Both the position numbers and the translations under genes were made by a program. Shown here in pieces: positions 22,995 to 23,527 of a DNA stretch of 23,527 nucleotides. Where the stretch lies: positions 1-23,527 of IMG/VR virus record IMGVR_UViG_3300025929_000050; one strand, written 5' to 3'. The DNA is from a virus. The notes beneath the pieces are model-generated. The model made no database searches, was not told where the DNA came from, and saw only the letters and a list, made by a program, of their open reading frames with translations. Every line of letters begins with the position of its first letter. The stretch's first letter is position 1.

Positions 22995-23272
22995 TCGCCG
23001 GGCTTGGTCCAATGCACGGACATGGATACCGGCACGCCGTCAGGATCGCCGCCGATGGATTGCGCGGGCTTGCCGTCCAGCCGATCGCCCAATTCCTTGA
23101 GCGCAGTCAGATCGCCTTCAGCAGCGCTATCGAGCAGCTTGTCGGCCAGCGCATTCAGGTCGGCACCGCTGCCGGTCTGTTCCCGACGCGCCAGTGCGCG
23201 CTTGATGGCGTCGGCCCAAGGTTTCGCCTTGGTCGCGTAGTTATTGCCCAGCGGAGCGCCGATACCGGCCAT
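22991..23272 (-). CDS. terS: Putative terminase small subunit
   Basis: The 93-aa product begins MAGIGAPLGNNYATKAKPWADAIKRALAR, followed by LNALADKLLDSAAEGDLTALKELGDRLDGKPAQ and a short tail ending VHWTKPGE. This GAPLGN...KPW...DRLDGKP pattern is one I know from small proteins directly before large terminase genes. It is likely the DNA-recognition subunit, but no clear helix-turn-helix can be seen, so the assignment rests on context. It is the first gene of the leftward operon. A GATTAGAG sequence before the ATG is a weak ribosome binding site. Confidence 0.75.
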   Translation of the reverse strand: MAGIGAPLGNNYATKAKPWADAIKRALARREQTGSGADLNALADKLLDSAAEGDLTALKELGDRLDGKPAQSIGGDPDGVPVSMSVHWTKPGE

Positions 23273-23329
23273 TCAGTCTCTAATCCTAAATGTATGTTTG
23301 ATTCGCGGAATCCGGCCGGCGAACGGTCA

Positions 23330-23356
23330 TTGACACTATATAGCAGATGCTACATA
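23330..23356 (+). promoter_or_regulatory. Candidate rightward sigma70-type promoter
   Basis: A consensus -35, TTGACA (23330-23335), is followed after 15 nt by TACATA (23351-23356) with TGC directly before it, an extended -10 form. The spacer is one or two bases short of the usual 16-18. It would drive the rightward gene at 23395. Confidence 0.5.
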
Positions 23357-23362
23357 CTGCAA
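23335..23362 (-). promoter_or_regulatory. Candidate leftward promoter of the late operon
   Basis: On the minus strand, TTGCAG (23362-23357), a 16-nt spacer and TATAGT (23340-23335) resemble a sigma70 promoter about 60 nt ahead of terS. It overlaps the rightward promoter almost fully, so the two may compete. A loose GCAG/CTGC dyad (23344-23360) inside could be an operator. Confidence 0.45.
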
Positions 23363-23394
23363 GCGTCGTAACTAATCACCAGAGGAACCGAAAA

Positions 23395-23527
23395 ATGATC
23401 ACCGCCAACGTCGAATACTTCTTCAGGTTAGCCGCAGAAAAGGCCGTTGCCAAAATGCGCGCCGAAGGCCACAGCAGCGACAAGATCGTCGAGTTCCTGA
23501 TGCGCCCCGGCCATCTGGCGAGCTTAA
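23395..23527 (+). CDS. Partial rightward gene, unknown function
   Basis: ATG at 23395 has a good ribosome binding site, AGAGGA (23381-23386), 8 nt upstream. Forty-four codons are visible before the window ends with no stop. The product begins MITANVEYFFRLAAEKAVAKM and goes on RAEGHSSDKIVEFLMRPGHL, helical and charged. It is not recognised. It is divergent from the late operon and shares the promoter region with it, so it may begin an early or regulatory operon. Confidence 0.65.
   Translation, partial: MITANVEYFFRLAAEKAVAKMRAEGHSSDKIVEFLMRPGHLASL

Noticed and set aside
1-23527. tRNA genes, CRISPR arrays, insertion sequences, integrase or attachment sites.
   Set aside because: None was seen by reading; no direct repeat arrays outside coding repeats and no transposase or integrase motif in any frame. 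Small tRNA-like folds cannot be fully excluded without a scan.

Overview
The window is a stretch of a tailed double-stranded DNA phage genome (Caudoviricetes). It is GC-rich and very compact. Nearly every gene lies on the minus strand and many start codons overlap the preceding stop, so transcription runs from about 23.3 kb leftwards to 1. The set of a P22-type portal with a long C-terminal coiled coil, a DUF5309/SU10-type capsid protein, a gp6-like adaptor and a P22 gp10-like tail protein, with no tape measure, sheath or tail tube, points to a short-tailed (podovirus-like) phage. The host cannot be named. A lambda R-type endolysin and sugar genes of lipopolysaccharide type suggest a Gram-negative, probably proteobacterial host.

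Layout from right to left. 23395-23527 holds the start of one rightward gene. 23273-23394 is a divergent promoter region. 17151-23272 is the packaging and head module: terS, terL, portal, a small helical protein, scaffold, major capsid. 16776-17108 is a small conserved phage protein behind a hairpin. 12120-16786 is an unusual insertion of sugar genes in the head operon: a TPR-glycosyltransferase fusion, a GT-B-like transferase, a GT-A transferase, a 62-aa protein, a DegT-fold PLP/PMP sugar enzyme with the catalytic Lys replaced by His, and a GT8-like transferase. 9789-12120 resumes the neck: a small protein, the head-tail adaptor and a gp10-like tail protein. 8142-9792 holds fibre-like and LamG-domain proteins, probably surface adhesins. 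1804-8133 holds five low-complexity, Gln/Asn/Gly/Pro/Ala-rich virion proteins, probably ejected or internal proteins. 1681-1827 is a hidden small plus-strand membrane protein. 548-1630 is the lysis cassette. 1-547 is the start of a metallophosphoesterase that runs off the window.

The genes read as a late operon that packages DNA, builds the capsid and neck, adds adhesins and ejection proteins, then lyses the cell. The best candidate for something new is the sugar-modification cluster sitting between the major capsid and adaptor genes. It could build and attach a deoxysugar-containing glycan to virion or host surfaces. A second candidate is a pair of covarying GNRA-loop hairpins just before the scaffold and capsid genes. 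No tRNA, rRNA, CRISPR array, IS element, integrase or att site was seen.
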